Assembly (NCBI GenBank): GCA_025738555.1
Contig: JAOVFP010000002.1
Span: 1,612,001-1,676,000 of the forward strand
Length of the DNA stretch: 64,000 bases
Reading direction: 5' to 3'
DNA from: Cyathus striatus
Lineage: Eukaryota; Basidiomycota; Agaricomycetes; Agaricales; Nidulariaceae
Translations under genes and position numbers: made by a program
In this document: positions 49,166 to 60,811 of the stretch, in pieces
Layout: each line of letters opens with the position of its first letter
Numbering within the stretch: position 1 is the stretch's first letter
The notes under the pieces: generated by a model
Told to the model about the DNA's origin: nothing
What the model saw: the letters and a program-made list of their open reading frames with translations, nothing else
Database searches by the model: none

Positions 49166-50279
49166 AGGAAGAATTGGGAGAGTAGTGGGGTATGGAAAGT
49201 CTAACGACCACGCTCAAACGCATCAATTATAATTGAACTCCGGTGTCCGGCACCGCGGCTTCTCGGTTAGATATTACAATCTCTGTTTCAGAATTTTACT
49301 TAAGCGAGACTGAGCGCTTACTAACTGAAGCGTGGTCGTCCGGTACGTGGTACGGTGGTAACTATATGCGCTCAAGCAATTATTTAATTCTTTACAGTAA
49401 GTAGAATAATCTACCTATAAGTATTTGTGAGATATATGAACCAAGATGTAAGCGATACAACATGGTGCTCTATTAAATGCACCAAATACTCGCCACAAAT
49501 GTCCTTCGGCTTGAGATATAAGTGATGGCAGCAAGGCAGAAGCACCACACAGCTAATCATAGTATTCAGGGATTACCAATGGATTAAAAAAGACTGAAAG
49601 CTGAGAGTTTTTTAGAGTAGGGTTGGAGAGAAACAATATTGCAGTCGCGATGTAGGCAGTAGGGGTTGGGGTGGGGCTGGCGTAGGGATCGAACTCGGGA
49701 CCTGCTTGAATTGTAAGCGAGCTATATATATCATACTGTCTGCTGTATTTATAGATTTCCGTGTCACCGACTCACCGTATATCCATGCGTAGACCTGCAT
49801 ATTTTTATAGAGTTATTTTACAGGGCTTTGCATTATTCACTGCAGTACTGATTTATTTGTTGTATTTTCTATAAACACAGCGTCATGCTAATCGACCGCT
49901 CGAGACTAATAGTAATAAGAAGTTGTCGAAGTGATCTGCCGGTACTATCGTGAACTTGAAACCCTAGAGTAGGCAATCAAAGTACAAGATATACCTTGGT
50001 AAGTGTACTTTATTATGTATACTTATATACGTTATAATACAAAAACTTACTTTAGCGTTGAAAATAAGCTGAGGTATACAGACCATGGTAGGGTACATTG
50101 CCTATATATTATAAAAGTATTGTATATCATGAGTCCAAGGGATGTCAATCGTGTATACATGTCAACGGTGGCTTACTCAGCTAAATTTGTAGTCGAATTA
50201 GATGCGCGGAAGTGATTGTACGCCCCCTCATCTTCAACAGATGTAGGGGCCGTTTTACCAATGTGAAGTTGGGAAATTT

Positions 50280-50690
50280 TATCATACTTAAGCTCGCAAA
50301 TTCGTTTCTAACTATCTACTTCTCTTGAGTACCCTCTGGCTTTTTGGTAAGCAATCTGAACCATTAATGAGCCCTCAAATTCGTTTTTAAGCTCTCTGGT
50401 TTGTCCTTAGTGTCTCTGCTTTTATAATATTCTCTGTGTGTTCTCAGATTCATTCTTAAGTCTCTGCTTTTATTTATACACTCTGGGATGTTCTTGTACT
50501 CTCTGGATCGATTTTATGGTCTATAATGCTCTTTAGGTTGTTCTTGTGCTATCTAGATCGTCCTTGATGTTTCTGCTCTTATATAATGCTCTCTGGATGG
50601 TTATTGTGCTCTGTAGGTCGCCTGTAAGGTCTCTGCTATTATATATTTCTCTGTGGGCTTTTCTTATGCTATATGGATTGTCCTTAATGT
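50280..50690 (+). repeat. Degenerate tandem repeat (CTCTGCTTTTATATAATGCT type), left part
   Basis: Imperfect units of about 55-65 bases carrying TCTCTGCTTTTATATAATGC, TCTCTGGATGGTT and TTGTGCTCTNTNGGTCG. The array resumes at 51448 after the inserted LTR. No coding frame. Confidence 0.7.
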
Positions 50691-51447
50691 TGTAAGACCT
50701 GACAGCGGTCTATACATGAAATCACCTAGAATACGTAGCCCTCGTCAGAGTCATAACAAACAATACAATAGAAAATACCTACCAATACATTATGCGCGCA
50801 TGCCGAATGAAGCAGATCGAAAATGGAGAACGATGAGGTCAGAAGAATACAAAAGATATTCCACCAAAGTCAACGTGTTCCGAAACCAACAAGTCACGTG
50901 CCGGACCAACCATCACCCTCAGAACCAAACAACCCCGAAATCAAACATCCCGATTCGGCTCGGACGACACTCACGGAATCGGACACAGTAATCGACAATG
51001 GCAGAAAAGCGACAACACTTAACACGTGTTGCCACATGCATCTCCTCAAAGCTATGTCTTTCTTTACTATAGTTTACTACTTAAATTTTATATGACTCAC
51101 TTAGATATTTACATATATAAACCCCTCTGTAGCTAGCTACTCTCCCTCAGTGAAATACACCCCATTACATCTATTCCTATCCTCATCCAGTCGTGTTAAG
51201 GGTCAGTGGCTCTAGGATTGAGCAGCCCTTAATCAGTTCTATTTCCCAAAGCTTATCGTATTCACTCTGGTTTACTCATATCTCTCTCTTGGTTGTAGTT
51301 TGATTCAAGTCTTCAAAGCTACAACTATCATCTCATAACAACAAGCATAACTTCAAATCAAATCGACGAAGCGCAACGGTTGACGGATGCAACCGTGCTC
51401 GCAAACTAACTCAAGTCTACACATCGACACACGTACTTACCCTTACA
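50691..51447 (+). mobile_element. Solo LTR (TGTAAG...CTTACA)
   Basis: 757 bases starting TGTAAGACCTGACAGCGG and ending CCCTTACA, with inverted TGTAAG/CTTACA tips and the direct duplication ATGT on both sides. It interrupts the tandem repeat at 50280-51800 cleanly. A TATA-like ATATAAACCCC at about 51115 followed by a C/T-rich stretch fits an LTR promoter of a basidiomycete Ty3/Gypsy-type element. No gag or pol is present, so it is a recombinant remnant. The frame 50653-50991 crosses its border and is not a gene. Confidence 0.8.
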
Positions 51448-51850
51448 ATGTCTCTGCTTTTATATAATATTCTCTGAGTGGTTATTGTTCTCTGTGGGTC
51501 GTCTATAAAGTCTCTGGTATTATACATTATTCTGTAGGTTGTTCTTGTGTCCTCTGTGTCGTCTATAAGATGCCTGCTTATATATAATGTTCCTGTGTCA
51601 TACTTAAGCTCTGTGCTTTGTTTTTTGCATCGTCTGCATCACTCTTTCATAGCTTACTTCATTCCTATAGCCTATAAGCTTCCTTTGGTGTTCTATTTCA
51701 ATTTCTGGAGTATTATACTTGCTCTACTTCAATATTATGCTCTATTCTTTCGTTTTTGTACCCTCTACTTCACTCTGACACGTATTACTTGTCCTAACTA
51801 ATTCTACTTCGATTTTGTGCTTTCTGCTATCATGTCTATATAACCTGCTT
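51448..51850 (+). repeat. Degenerate tandem repeat, right part
   Basis: Continuation of the array at 50280-50690: ATGTCTCTGCTTTTATATAA, TCTCTGAGTGGTTATTG and similar words, becoming more diverged towards 51800. Confidence 0.65.
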
Positions 51851-52423
51851 TGTTATGGTTTTTTTTACTTAACATAAGACAGACTGCATTAGACCAGGCA
51901 ATAATTCATTATTAACACCTCCCATGTAATATGAGCCATCCTCTGCTCGTATCAACATAAATTATTTGAACTTGAGACTCGGACAAGCTGAAAGACATTG
52001 TAACAAGCATTCGGTTCACTTAATATGAGTGCTGCCAAGTGTCGCTTACACTGTTGGTTCATCTCATCGTCTAAAGATATTTATATCGAAGCTAATAGGT
52101 ATATTATTCTATTTTACTGCAATGAACTAAATAATTAGTTACATCGCGGTTCATATATCTCACAGATACTTATATAAAAGCTCTTACTTATAGGTAAATT
52201 ATTCCATTTACTGTAAAGAACTAAATAATTGCTTGAGAGCATGTAGTTACCGCCGTACCGCATACTGGACGACCATGCTTCATTTAGTAAGTGCTCAGTC
52301 TCGCTTAAGTAAAATTCTGAAACAGAGATTGTAATATCTAACCGAGAAGCCGTGGTGCCGGACACCAGAGTTCAATTATAATTGATGCGTTTGAGCGTGG
52401 TCGTTAGACTTTCCATAGTGGGG

Positions 52424-53040
52424 AGGTACCAGGTCGTCTGTGTGAGAAGGGTGTCAGTAAAACGCGAGAAGCCAAAGTCCGACGTGATCCGTCAGATCAC
52501 GTGAGGTCGGGACAAACGGGTTTAAGTCTCCTGAGATCCGAGCAAGCGAGCGAGGGACACCAGGATGATGCTCGCAGGAAGGGGAAAGGAATGAGAAAAA
52601 GAGAAAATATGATACAAATGAAAATGGAATATGACTCAGCGTGGCTACCTCTCTGCAAGCCAATAGAATGCGATTCTAGTGAGCTTAAGAATACGGAGGA
52701 GGTGATTCCCGAGTAAAAGTAAGGTGTATTTCTCTTCCCTTCGTGAGGGGGATTAAATACAAAAGTCAACATGGTCTGTGCAACGCGTACTCGTGCGTCA
52801 CAGACCCCAAAGTGAGTACTCGAGTGACAAGAAGAAGAACAACACGATCGAAGTGTCAATGTCGTATGTACGAAGCGAGGCACTTTGCCAGTACAAACCA
52901 AAAACGGAAAGGCAGAGCTCAAGGTCGAGGCGCTGTCCTGAGTGCTTGGCACTATTTGCGTCGTCATGTCTGCTCCTCATGCACAGAGCGGTCCCCAGCA
53001 CCTCAGTCGCAGCTGTTGCCTTCAAACTCGTATTCCCGCA
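52424..53040. other. Intergenic, no supported gene
   Basis: Overlapping frames on both strands (for example the minus frame 52497-52967, 156 residues) show no motif. Frames here are long partly because of CpG-richer composition. Confidence 0.3.
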
Positions 53041-53275
53041 TCCAGTTGCCGATAACCTATCCCAGAGAATAATAGCCAGAACCAGAAAACGGCACAAGAA
53101 CACCTTAAGTTCGCTGGTTCTGCTTGGGACATATAAATCCAAGTAGCACGTAGAAGTTGAGCTCGTCTGGACTGTGTTGATGGCTGATGGTTGCAGATGG
53201 GTGCTTGCAAGTGAGGACAAGCTAAGCTAAGTCTGGTGAGGGGCAAGCAACTTTCCCATGAGTGGTTGGTAAAAG
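53041..53275 (+). repeat. Repeat family X, distal fragment (copy 4)
   Basis: Same orientation as 34340-34600 and 47500-47750: GAACACCTTAAGTTCGCTGG, GTCGACGGCTGATGGTTGCA-like and GGACAAGCTAAGCT words. It contains only the distal part of the family. Confidence 0.75.
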
Positions 53276-53859
53276 AATATTTTGCGGCTCTGCTCAGGTT
53301 TATATACTAGAAAGATTGAATATACAGTGATGTCATAAGTACTGTATTCTGATGATATCTAATTCAAATCTAATTCAGTCAGATAGACTCGGATGGCGAT
53401 CAATGGGATTGGTGCAGAGAAAAGGCAGAGGAGCTCCAGCCTCTTTTGTTGAATTACTTGGTTTAAATATGCTACTACTTAATCTCTCGTTTCTCCTTCA
53501 TGTTCTCATCTCCTACTCACGGATAGCTCAATAGATACTTAATCTTAATTCTCCTCCGTGAATTCTTCTCCTACTTAACGTTCCAGCTGTTTCAGTGTCT
53601 ATTCAGTCTTCTTGTAATCTTCTTAGTTTTATTTTTTATTCTTATCTTAATGGCGCAAACCAAGCGCAAACCGTAGATCATCCATTCTAACCAGTGTGTT
53701 TGGCTTATTTGGCAACAGATTGTACTGCTTTGTCAGCAAATCTCAGCAGAGGCTATGTGTCTTGAGCTGGTTGCCAATATGAAAACACCAATCAACATTC
53801 TATCTCAATACCATCGACACTTTCCTATGCTCAAGTGCTCCTCTTGCCCCGGCTCATGG
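53276..53859. other. Intergenic, no gene seen
   Basis: AT-rich DNA with short frames only, leading into the second unit array. Confidence 0.3.
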
Positions 53860-55275
53860 GCATCCTGTCTTCTCGGTTCAGGCACAGATGTGAGATGCAC
53901 TCCACGCAGCGCCATCATTTATGTTTATGCCCTCGCAGTTAGACCATGCATCTTTTGGCCCAGTGATGATTTTGGATCTGGTGCTTGTGGTTTTCTGGGG
54001 CCTGGAGGAATGATGAAGAAGATGGGCGTGGATGCATAGGTTGAGCAATCGAGCATGTCATCTGAACTATCTGAACTGTCATGTGAGGGTAGTCTGTTAG
54101 GAGAAGGTACGTTGATTATCATTGTTGTGATTTCTCTAGTGCTTTGTCTCGCACACTTACGCTCTTTGTTACAAAGGCACGCTTGTCTGAGCTATTTCTG
54201 CCTGTATGCAACCCCAGAACGACACGTTGTGTCATCTGGATCTTGGGGGGCTTGAAGGAGAATGGGGGAAGGATCCACGTGGATATATGCGCTTTGCAGC
54301 AGAGTGCGCCTGGAGAGGAGAGGGGTGGTGAAGAAGAATATGTGTTTGGATGCATAACTTGTGAAATACTGATGTGTAAAGGGGGAAGAAGGTATGTTTT
54401 CTATTGTTGCTATGTGATAGAGACTTATGTTTCTGGGGTTTTTCTCTCTTAGAACTCAGTGCATTCTCAGTTCCACATGCACTCTATTCCAAGTCATTCT
54501 GCCTAGACGCAACCCGAGAACGATGCTTCCTGTGGGGGCTTAGAACTTAGTGTACTCCTAGCTCCACATACGCCCTATTCCAAGCTACCTCTGCCTAGGT
54601 GCAACCCCAGAACAATGTGTCCTGTCTTCTGGTTCTTGGGATGCAGCTTCGGGTGGGGTGGTACACGATGGGTCTAAGAAGAATGCCAGAAGAATTTGCG
54701 TGGATATATGGGTTTTGCAGCAGGGTGTACCTGGAGGAAGCGACGACGACGAAGAAGTTACATGTGTGGATATATGTTGGGCAGTCCGGCATATCGAACT
54801 GGACTGCTGTGTATGGGCAGCTTAGAGGGAAGAAGGTACGTTTGTTATTGTTGTTGTGTGTGGTAGAGACTTACGTTTGTGCATTATCTCTCTCTCTCTC
54901 TTAGAACTCAGTGTATGTCGCTAGGTGCTTTAGTACCGTATCTCTTGCACTTCACCTCTTAGTTCCCCATGCACTCTATTCCAAGTTATTGCTGCCCAGA
55001 TGCAAACTGAGCCTCACCTGGTTCCTGGGGTGCCTTTTCAAGTTAGGCTTTCTGTCGGCAGGGTGGAGGCACGATGGTACAATGGGGGGGTGGATACGTG
55101 TGTTCTGCAGTGTGCCCGGTAAGCCTGTTACATGGAGTAGACAGACACGAAGAAGGTATGCATGCTTTAGTGTTCTATGCTCGCAGAAGTTGATCGGTCT
55201 GTGGATCCGTTTTAGTTGTTTCATATAGTTAACTCGGCGCCACGATGCCTCAGATCTTGGATGAGGGATTCCCTC
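53860..55275 (+). repeat. Array of about 390-bp units, locus 2
   Basis: Four or so units (about 53870-54110, 54150-54400, 54540-54840 and 54900-55160) match those at 43880-46035. Each has the GAAGGTAYG border followed by a pyrimidine-rich segment and TTAGAACTCAGTG. The last unit ends with TTTCATATAGTTAACTCGGCGCCACGAT, as at 45975, and the flank beyond is shared for about another 200 bases. This locus lacks the fold-back element found in locus 1. Confidence 0.6.
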
Positions 55276-55480
55276 ATACAAATTGAAGCGCTCTGAATCG
55301 TCCCGGCATGAATTATTTACTGGAGTGTATTGTTTTACGACCTCCTACACTTCGGTAGCTCATATACATGAACATCGTTACATGTCTCTCCCCACTCTTT
55401 TGTTTCAATCTTTCCTCAAAATATACCTCTTCATACACTGTCCCGACAGATACCTATCCCCTGCAACACTCTGTTTAGAG

Positions 55481-56280
55481 GTGTAGGAGTGGTCTGCCTG
55501 TATCATTGGACTTGGATAATTTTAAATTGGATACATTCTGAATTTCATTGTCACTCCAGGCCTTTGGTTGAAAAACACAAGTTCCTAAGTAAAAAAAGTC
55601 TGATTGATAAACATTAAGGAATATCCACGAAAGTGTGTAATAGATATGTGATTGAAATATATTAAATGTTACAGTAAGAGAAAGATGACCTACTCCTTAG
55701 CTTAGGTGCATCGTGGATTGACTGACTTATGGTTACATGGCACCTAGCCCCGGCCCTCTTAATGTTGATACCACCAAGACGAGTCACTCACCTCGCCCAC
55801 TGCTGGCCTTCAAGCTGTGATAAATACCGACCCCTGGTTCTTGTTGGTTTATCTACTTCATACCGTCATGCTATGTTTCGCTAGAACATCCACCTACTAC
55901 TTCCAGTTTCGATGTAGTACAAATGTGGTACATTACTACATTCAGAACCCTCAGGTCTCAGCTGTACTGATAAGAATAGTCATTTGTATCGCTCTAGCGA
56001 CTCACCCATATTGTATGCCCTGCAAGTAATCCATTAGAATCTAATCCTTTGGGTACAGTTACAGTAGGAGCTGATAAACACCGTTGACTTGTTGAAGTAG
56101 TAGTTTGATACTATGGTTAACACAGTAGTATGTACTAGCATGATACCTTGGATCGTAGGGTTGAATAAAACTTGAAGTTTACAAAATGAAGTGCTCTCAG
56201 CAACGCCGAGTAAGTATGACCTCATGTGTCAGAAGCTCCGACAGCCTCACGTGATGTCACCCACTATATATTCCCCCCAC
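55481..56280 (+). repeat. Second copy of the copy-B 3' flank
   Basis: Begins GAGGTGTAGGAGTGGTCTG, the last codons and stop of copy B, and matches 29318-30360 thereafter. No other part of the pseudokinase-like gene precedes it, so either a fourth gene copy was lost or only the 3' end was duplicated. Confidence 0.75.
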
Positions 56281-56604
56281 TCCCAGAAAGCAAAGGGCTG
56301 CGTCCCAGGAACTAGACGACAACAACATGGTCATGCAAGTCATTGTGAGGCTATCACTGAACAGGAAGGGCACGATACCACATATCCCTTCATGTTCTCC
56401 CACTCCTTCCTCGCTCAAATACTCGCCAACACAATTTCATGCCACATGCTCATACTCTAATAGTAAGCGATGTGTGCTCGGCGAGCAGTCTGTGTTCTCT
56501 AACCTTCCCCCAAGCTCCGGCAGCTGCACCCTAAGTACTAACACAGCGGGTTTTTGCTGTCATGTACTGATCGGGAGTTAGCCTGTACTGTGTGCTGTCA
56601 TGTA

Positions 56605-57668
56605 TAATTCCCGCTACCTTTTAAGGTAGTAGGGTTATGTAGGGTGATGAAAACTCGTTTTTTGCAGAGTGAACACCTCCCATCAACTGGAGTTTAAATA
56701 CACGTGGTTGCCAAAAATAATGACAACCAACAACAATTCCCACACATAATATCGGTCATTCCCATATTCTAACTGCTTGGAGCTACTACATACTTATCGT
56801 GTCCGGCATGTTGTTGACCAATCGTCGACTAACATACTTACAAGTTCTTTTGTATTTTTTATTTTACATCATTACTTTAAAGTTGTATGCTATATATATG
56901 TTTAGTTATATATTTTGTCTCAGAACACTTCATGGAATATACATTTCCTTGTTTTTACGAGTTTCCTGGGCTGTTGAAATTCCATGCCATGTTATGACGT
57001 TCAGGACCATCCTTTGACAACAAAATGTCTCCACACCGGAACATCATAGCATGAATCTGCTCTTGTGAACTCTATGTGATCCCACATATTCTCTTGCCAA
57101 TTTTATACTGATTGTACTAGCTAGTAAGACTTGGGCTGAGATAATAGCAAAGTTGTCAATAAGTAACTGTGAGAAGTAACAAGAATAAAGGAGAGTGATT
57201 GAGAGGATAGAGAGTAATAAAGGAGAAAGGAGAGTAATGAGAGAGCAAATAACTCAGACACAAACACTGACACAGACACAAGATGGGGAGGAAACTTGTT
57301 AACAACTACCAAGTTACAGAGTGTTTATATACTGAGTATGTCTACCAAAGTCCCAACCAAGGTCCATGTAACTAAGGTAACAGACAGCTGTCAATCTGTC
57401 AATCACATATCTGTCGATCAAGGATCTGTCAATCACAGAACTGTCAAGTATGACAGGTGACAAGTGACAGCTGTCAAAGAAGCTGTGCAACCCAGAATAT
57501 CTAACAGTAACACCGCAGGTACTAAGAATGACTTGAATTTCTAGGATTATTAAGAATAAACTTATGTGATGTTTTCATGAAAATCAATTTTATAATGCAA
57601 TGACCCGTTCAATAAGCTTTCAATAATACACCTCAGGTAGCGGGCCTTGCCGCTAGTCGGCCTTATTG
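56605..57668 (-). mobile_element. Short relative of the 3.56-kb segment
   Basis: On the plus strand the left end reads ATAATTCCCGCTACCTTTTAAGGTAG and the right end reads AGGTAGCGGGCCTTGCCGCT; these match, inverted, the right end (23741-23766) and left end (20203-20229) of the 3.56-kb segment. The interior of about 1 kb is different and AT-rich, with runs of GTGATTGACAGTT-like words near 57400. A non-autonomous copy is inferred. Confidence 0.55.
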
Positions 57669-58256
57669 ATTTATTCTTAGTCACAAAGGTCACATGAAAT
57701 TGAACTGGTCACCTTGCTTGCCAAGGTACTCTCCCAGGTGAAAATTAGGTTCACTTTTCGACTTTCACATGACCTTTTTCCCACAGTCACATGTTCTCTT
57801 TCTGCTCTTTCAATCTCATCCAGTTTCTTCTTTGTACCATATCACCTGGAAATTTATATTTATTATTTAATTTGTACAAAAATATAATCTCTTTTTACTG
57901 TGTGTTTTGCTCTTGTTCTCTATTCCTCTTGATTTCCTCCCATTGCTGCTTTTTTTTTTCATTTAATGCCTCCAGTCTGTCATCCTCCTCCATTAATGCT
58001 TGATCATGTGCTTGTAAAAACATTGAATCATCAAGGTCTCAAAGTATTCTTATTGGATCTCATCCACTACTCCTGGAAAGGGCAACATAAAGATGAAATA
58101 AGCTCAGTTTGCCATGTGGTGGCTTTTCTATATCCCCAGTGCATTCTTTATTGTCTGTCTTTGTGAACAGTAATCCATAAAAGCATATGCTACTGTGATA
58201 GCAAACTGTTGCCTCTTGACTATTCTCTGTAAATCATTTCCATTTCCATTTAGAAT
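57669..58256. other. Gene-free, AT-rich and CpG-poor
   Basis: Pyrimidine-rich frames at 57791-58166 have no motif. Start of the second CpG-poor block of the window. Confidence 0.35.
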
Positions 58257-58509
58257 AATTGGGATACTGGACTATTTTGACCAAGTGTTCAGTCACACAT
58301 CACACAGGGCTTTTGAACAGAACACTTGAGCACATTTGTCATGCATCACATGCTGTCATGAACAGTAATTTGAGAGATATATGGCAGGCATGAACAGTTC
58401 TGCCCTGTATCACACATTAATTTAGAGCTTGAACACTTGATCAAACCAATTTTTTGTCATGCTCTCTGGAGCATGAACAAGTGGTTGAAATAGTCCAGTA
58501 TCTTTTATG
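58257..58509. mobile_element. Small MITE-like inverted repeat
   Basis: Left GATACTGGACTATTTTGACC (58262 onward) and right, reverse-complemented, GATACTGGACTATTTCAACC; total about 245 bases. TA occurs near both sides (TAATT and TTTTA) but the exact border is unclear. Interior carries TGAACA/TGTTCA words. Confidence 0.5.
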
Positions 58510-59154
58510 ATTGGCTCTACTGTAATCACTGATTCTTCTAATCCTTCCAGATGAGATGTTCTTGTGCAAGACAACTTAGCCAGAATATATGCCAGAAAGT
58601 GTTTAAGTTGTACCACACTTCCAGTTCCTGGTTCTGGTTCATCTGCATGTAGAATTATATCCACTATTGTTCCTCATGCTCCATTTGTTATGTCCAAATC
58701 AGTTTGGATGTTTTTGGTAACCATTACCTTTAGGCTTTGTACCTCACAATTAGTTCATGTAGAAATTGATCTTTAGAGATTCATACTTACATTCATACCA
58801 ATGGCTATTTGAACTTTCTCTGCCAACTCTGTTCCCTTTTCATCCTTGTTATTCTTCTTACTTACATCTCAATGCTACTGCATATTGTTCCACCACTGAT
58901 AGGTCTCTCTTCCCAATCTTATCCTTTGCAGTGCATATCATTATTCTCTGTGTTTTACACTTAGTCTTACCTTTAAGTAACTTGCTATGCATCTATTTCA
59001 GATTTTTGTACTATAACTTTTAATCTTATAAATTCATGATAATTGATCCTTTCCTTCTTGCTTCTAATTCTTCCTCCTCTCCCTATTTGTGCAAGCAAGG
59101 TTTGTGCTGTTGCAGCCGGCAATTCCCAGTTCACAATTGTCGAGAACAAAGGTA

Positions 59155-59579
59155 TTGGGTGACTTTCCATAACCTCTGGAAAGCTTTTCAGATTCAGATT
59201 TTGCTTTCAGACATGTTTGCCGACATTAGCCGATATTTCCCTGATGATTAAGCAAGACCCCAGAAAATATTTCACTCTCCAAAGCCTTTCAGATACAGTC
59301 TGAAAGCAAAGTCTGGAAGGAGGGTAGCTACCCCTCTTCCAGTTCCAGACACTAGTTTTAAACACATATTTGTGATCAATCACCATCTATGGTATTCCAC
59401 ATCACTCGCTAAGTGTTGGGGTACATAAATATGAAAGTCCATCTCGCTAATGGTGTCCTAAAGTCTCCAGAAGTTTGATGAATCTGTAACCATAGCTGAG
59501 GTAAGCTATAGGGTTCCAACTCTGACTGGCACCCTTCTGAAATCTGAAAACGTTCCAGACATTATGGAAAGTCACCCAT
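59155..59579. mobile_element. Tc1/mariner-type MITE, 425 bp, TA flanked
   Basis: Ends TTGGGTGACTTTCCATAA on the left and ATGGGTGACTTTCCATAA on the right after reverse complement, with TA on each side (59153-59154, 59580-59581). Internal inverted words (CTTTCAGACA, TCTGAAAGCAAAG) extend the palindrome. No coding capacity. Confidence 0.7.
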
Positions 59580-60283
59580 TAATCATGTTGTATACTTACA
59601 TGTCTGAAGAGTTACCCTTTGCATGTATGACTAGATCAGAATTTTGATTGAATTGTTTTGGTAAACCTCTGAACAGATCTAAGATATATTTAGCATGATA
59701 ATCATGCAGATTAATCTTTGATTCACATGGTCCCAGTAGTATCATATGTGACATTACCAGATAAGATACATCGATCAAATGTTTCCAGTATATAATCCTG
59801 CAAATTACCAAAGTACTGAATATCGAAGGCTCAAGATCACCTCTATGTCCTCATCTTCAACTCCAAAGCAAGTAGCTTGTACTTGCATTTCATCAAAATG
59901 CAGTGAGAAGACCTACAAAGATGTTAATGGACAGAGATGGGGTGGCAAACTTGTTGCTCCAACTATGCAAAGAACTTATTTGGACAAGGATGCCACTTTG
60001 AAGTTAGCTGCAGGTGATTGGGGTAGTAGTAATTCGTTGAGGTCACAAAAAGTATGCTATGTGCATGCTGGCTCAGGAAATCTATTAACAATATGTGTCT
60101 GTAGGCAAAACCTAAGGAGGATTCTTCTAGTTCTTTCCAAACAAATACCATAAGTACACCACAACCAAGTCCTCAATCTGTACTGCCTGTCCACAGTGAG
60201 GGTCATAAAAATGAGAAACAAAAGAATAATGCATGGATACAAGTAGTTATGCAACAACTGCAGGACAGACCACCAAGTATATG

Positions 60284-60811
60284 TGTTATGGTTTTTCTTT
60301 ATTTTCTTCTGTTTACAATTAGTTTACTTTGACATGTTTGGCACAACCATTGATGCCAAACATCTTTACTTTTACACAGCTTTATTTATACTTTTGACTC
60401 ATAATGACTACGTGTAAGTCATTACTTATTTATACTTACTTTTCTCATACTTCTGACTTGTTATGACTCTCATCAAGTCATTGTACTATACTTAGTTTAT
60501 TTTCACACTTCTTTACTGTGCCTTATTAATGCGCAGTCTTTTACATACTTTCTTTGACTCATACTTTATCTATTATTAGTATGAACCAGTTTGTATTTAA
60601 ACAGTAGGAACTTGAGCAGTAGAGCTCAAGCTTCAGCTTAAAGAATACTACTTGATTCTTACTCGACTTTGATACTTGAGTTTTCAACTTAAGTCTCTTG
60701 TCTTGTAACAAGACTACTTTGATACTGATTTAACTTGTTCTTTGGATCAGTTAAGTCACATGACTTTTGACTTGTATGATTTTATTCTTCAGAATAATGA
60801 TAATTGTAACA
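60284..60811 (+). mobile_element. Solo LTR (TGTTATGG...GTAACA) with ATATG target duplication
   Basis: 528 bases with TGTTA/TAACA tips, TG...CA ends and a 5-base direct duplication ATATG (60279-60283, 60812-60816). It lies inside the decayed transposase gene. A TATTTAAACAG word near 60595, upstream of repeated CTTGA/ACTTGA words, may be the old promoter. No internal retrotransposon genes. Confidence 0.8.

Larger units (their letters stand above)
49191..52417. mobile_element. 3.2-kb TIR element (TATGGAAAG family) with 6-bp target duplication
   Basis: Both ends start TATGGAAAGTCTAACGACCA in inverted orientation and stay similar for about 270 bases (left 49191-49460, right 52140-52417). GTGGGG flanks both sides directly (49185-49190 and 52418-52423). 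The same termini occur at 18378 and 25097. No transposase-like frame is visible inside; the interior holds degenerate tandem repeats and a solo LTR, so this copy is non-autonomous. The long TIR and 6-base target duplication do not match the usual 2, 3, 8 or 9-base duplications of the commonest fungal superfamilies. Confidence 0.8.

Noticed and set aside
52497..52967. 156-residue minus-strand frame
   Set aside because: No motif, overlapped by open frames on the other strand, and no conserved copy elsewhere in the window.
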